This document shows positions 62,900 to 64,000 of a stretch of 64,000 nt of DNA, in pieces (the stretch's first letter is position 1; every line of letters begins with the position of its first letter). The stretch spans positions 62,001 to 126,000 of the forward strand of contig NZ_FOLV01000007.1 of NCBI RefSeq assembly GCF_900112415.1. Direction: 5' to 3'. The stretch is from Bacillus sp. 491mf (GTDB lineage: Bacteria > Bacillota > Bacilli > Bacillales > Bacillaceae_G). Under the pieces are notes generated by a model, which saw only the letters and a list, made by a program, of their open reading frames with translations, was not told the DNA's origin and did not search any database. Made by a program: the position numbers and the translations under genes.

Positions 62900-64000
62900 G
62901 TGCATATTCTTGTTGTTGGTGTTAACTATCGAACAGCCCCTGTAGAAATTCGTGAGAAACTAACGTTCCAGGCAGCAGAATTAGAGGAAGCAATGACAAC
63001 GTTGCAAAAGCAAAAAAGTGTATTAGAAAATGTCATTGTATCAACGTGCAATCGAACGGAAATCTATGCTGTAGTAGACCAGTTACACACAGGACGCTAT
63101 TATATTAAGAAATTTATGGCTGATTGGTTTCAGCTTGAAATAGACGAAATTGCACCGTATCTATCTCTATATGAACAGGATGGTGCTACAGATCATTTAT
63201 TCCGCGTAACATGTGGATTAGATTCAATGGTAGTTGGAGAAACGCAAATTTTAGGTCAAATTCGGAATAGCTTCTTACTTGCACAAGAAATAAAAACGAC
63301 AGGAACGATCTTTAATGAATTGTTTAAACAAGTCGTTACATTAGCGAAACGTGCGCATTCAGAAACGACAATTGGTGGCAATGCAATGTCGGTAAGTTAT
63401 GCAGCTGTTGAACTTGGAAAGAAGATTTTTGGTGATTTGAAAGATTGCCATGTTCTTATTCTTGGTGCGGGAAAAATGGGCGAATTAGCACTACAGAATT
63501 TGTACGGGAGCGGTGCTCATAAAGTAACTGTTATGAATCGTACGTTTGCAAAAGCAGAAACGATGGCAGAAAAATATATGGGGCTTGCAATGCCGGTGAA
63601 TCAGTTGCAATGCGCACTGTTAGAAGCTGATATTGTCATTAGCTCAACGGGGTCGACTGAATATGTGATTACGAAAGAAATGATGTCCAAAGTAGAACGC
63701 ATGCGTTCTGGTCGTCCGCTCTTTATGGTAGATATTGCAGTGCCTCGTGATATTGATCCAGCAATTGATAGGTTAGAAAGTGTTTTCTTATATGATATTG
63801 ATGATTTACAAGGTGTTGTGGAAGCGAATCGTGCTGAGCGATTAAAAGAAGCTGAGAAAATTCAAATTATGATTGAAGAAGAAATGAGTCTATTTAAATC
63901 ATGGTTGAATACGCTTGGTGTTGTCCCGTTAATTTCGGAGCTTCGTGATAAAGCGTTAGCGATTCAAAGTGAAACAATGCAGAGTATTGAACGGAAAATT
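62900..64000 (+). CDS. hemA: glutamyl-tRNA reductase (3' part outside window)
   Basis: First enzyme of the C5 heme pathway: reduces glutamyl-tRNA to glutamate-1-semialdehyde. 367 codons are present and the frame runs off the window end. GTG 62900 (AAGGGGG upstream) gives [19 protein letters not shown]; catalytic Cys in [11 protein letters not shown] (about 50), NADPH fold [13 protein letters not shown], and the dimerisation helix near the window end. Starts the hem operon, which would continue with hemX and others. Confidence 0.95.
   Translation, partial: MHILVVGVNYRTAPVEIREKLTFQAAELEEAMTTLQKQKSVLENVIVSTCNRTEIYAVVDQLHTGRYYIKKFMADWFQLEIDEIAPYLSLYEQDGATDHLFRVTCGLDSMVVGETQILGQIRNSFLLAQEIKTTGTIFNELFKQVVTLAKRAHSETTIGGNAMSVSYAAVELGKKIFGDLKDCHVLILGAGKMGELALQNLYGSGAHKVTVMNRTFAKAETMAEKYMGLAMPVNQLQCALLEADIVISSTGSTEYVITKEMMSKVERMRSGRPLFMVDIAVPRDIDPAIDRLESVFLYDIDDLQGVVEANRAERLKEAEKIQIMIEEEMSLFKSWLNTLGVVPLISELRDKALAIQSETMQSIERKI

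Noticed and set aside
1-64000. CRISPR arrays, insertion sequences, prophage
   Set aside because: No regularly spaced repeats, transposase, integrase or phage structural genes were seen; the repeats present are dispersed and intergenic.

Overview
The window is chromosomal DNA of a low-GC, endospore-forming Bacillus, most likely a member of the Bacillus cereus group. The reasons are the AT-rich codon use, strong AAGGGGG/GGAGG ribosome-binding sites, many GTG/TTG starts, sporulation and germination genes (gerE, gerM, lonB), a stand-alone bacterial nitric oxide synthase, and gene order close to the B. subtilis block rnhC-zapA-cvpA-polX-mutS2 ... lcfA-fadR-fadB-etfBA-trxA-uvrC-yslB-sdhCAB-ysmA-gerE-racE-gerM-rph-ysnAB-ysoA-tig-clpX-lonB-lonA-ysxC-hemA. 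Several proteins differ visibly from the common B. cereus/anthracis versions I remember, so a divergent member such as B. cytotoxicus is possible; I cannot test this.

Layout. 1-7.1 kb: a lipoprotein, RNase HIII, then the zapA-cvpA-polX-mutS2 run. 7.1-18.7 kb: a more variable stretch with nos, an rRNA methyltransferase, a DUF2975/HTH pair, ywbE, a truncated ECF sigma factor colliding with a convergent gene, and a two-component system next to a bacitracin/lantibiotic-type ABC exporter. 18.9-24.5 kb: the fatty-acid degradation operon (lcfA, fadR, fadB, etfB, etfA) with FadR operators, then trxA. 24.7-31.5 kb: uvrC flanked by two copies of an intergenic repeat, yslB, sdhCAB and ysmA. 31.5-41.2 kb: a wall carboxypeptidase, a class-B/C-type phosphatase lipoprotein, an ABC exporter, an Rrf2 regulator, aquaporin, a glycosidase, gerE and racE. 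41.4-46.9 kb: siroheme synthesis (sirC, sirB, SumT-HemD fusion) with nitrite reductase nirBD, preceded by an FNR-type site placed for class II activation. 47-50.1 kb: gerM, rph, rdgB and ysnB. 50.1-53.3 kb: a small accessory island that begins with two tRNA genes. 53.4-64 kb: ysoA, tig, clpX, lonB, lonA, ysxC and the start of hemA (cut by the window end), the last with a perfect PerR-type box.

The most striking element is a tRNA-Arg(UCU) gene at 50244-50605 whose anticodon is split after its first base by a 288-nt sequence with complete group I intron topology (P1, P2, P3, P7, P8, P9 and a terminal G can all be traced). It carries no internal ORF. A PD-(D/E)XK nuclease-like gene and an N-terminally odd zinc-ribbon gene lie in the same island.

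Three families of dispersed intergenic repeats occur in several copies each and account for most of the long gene-free stretches. No CRISPR array, insertion sequence, prophage or rRNA gene was seen.
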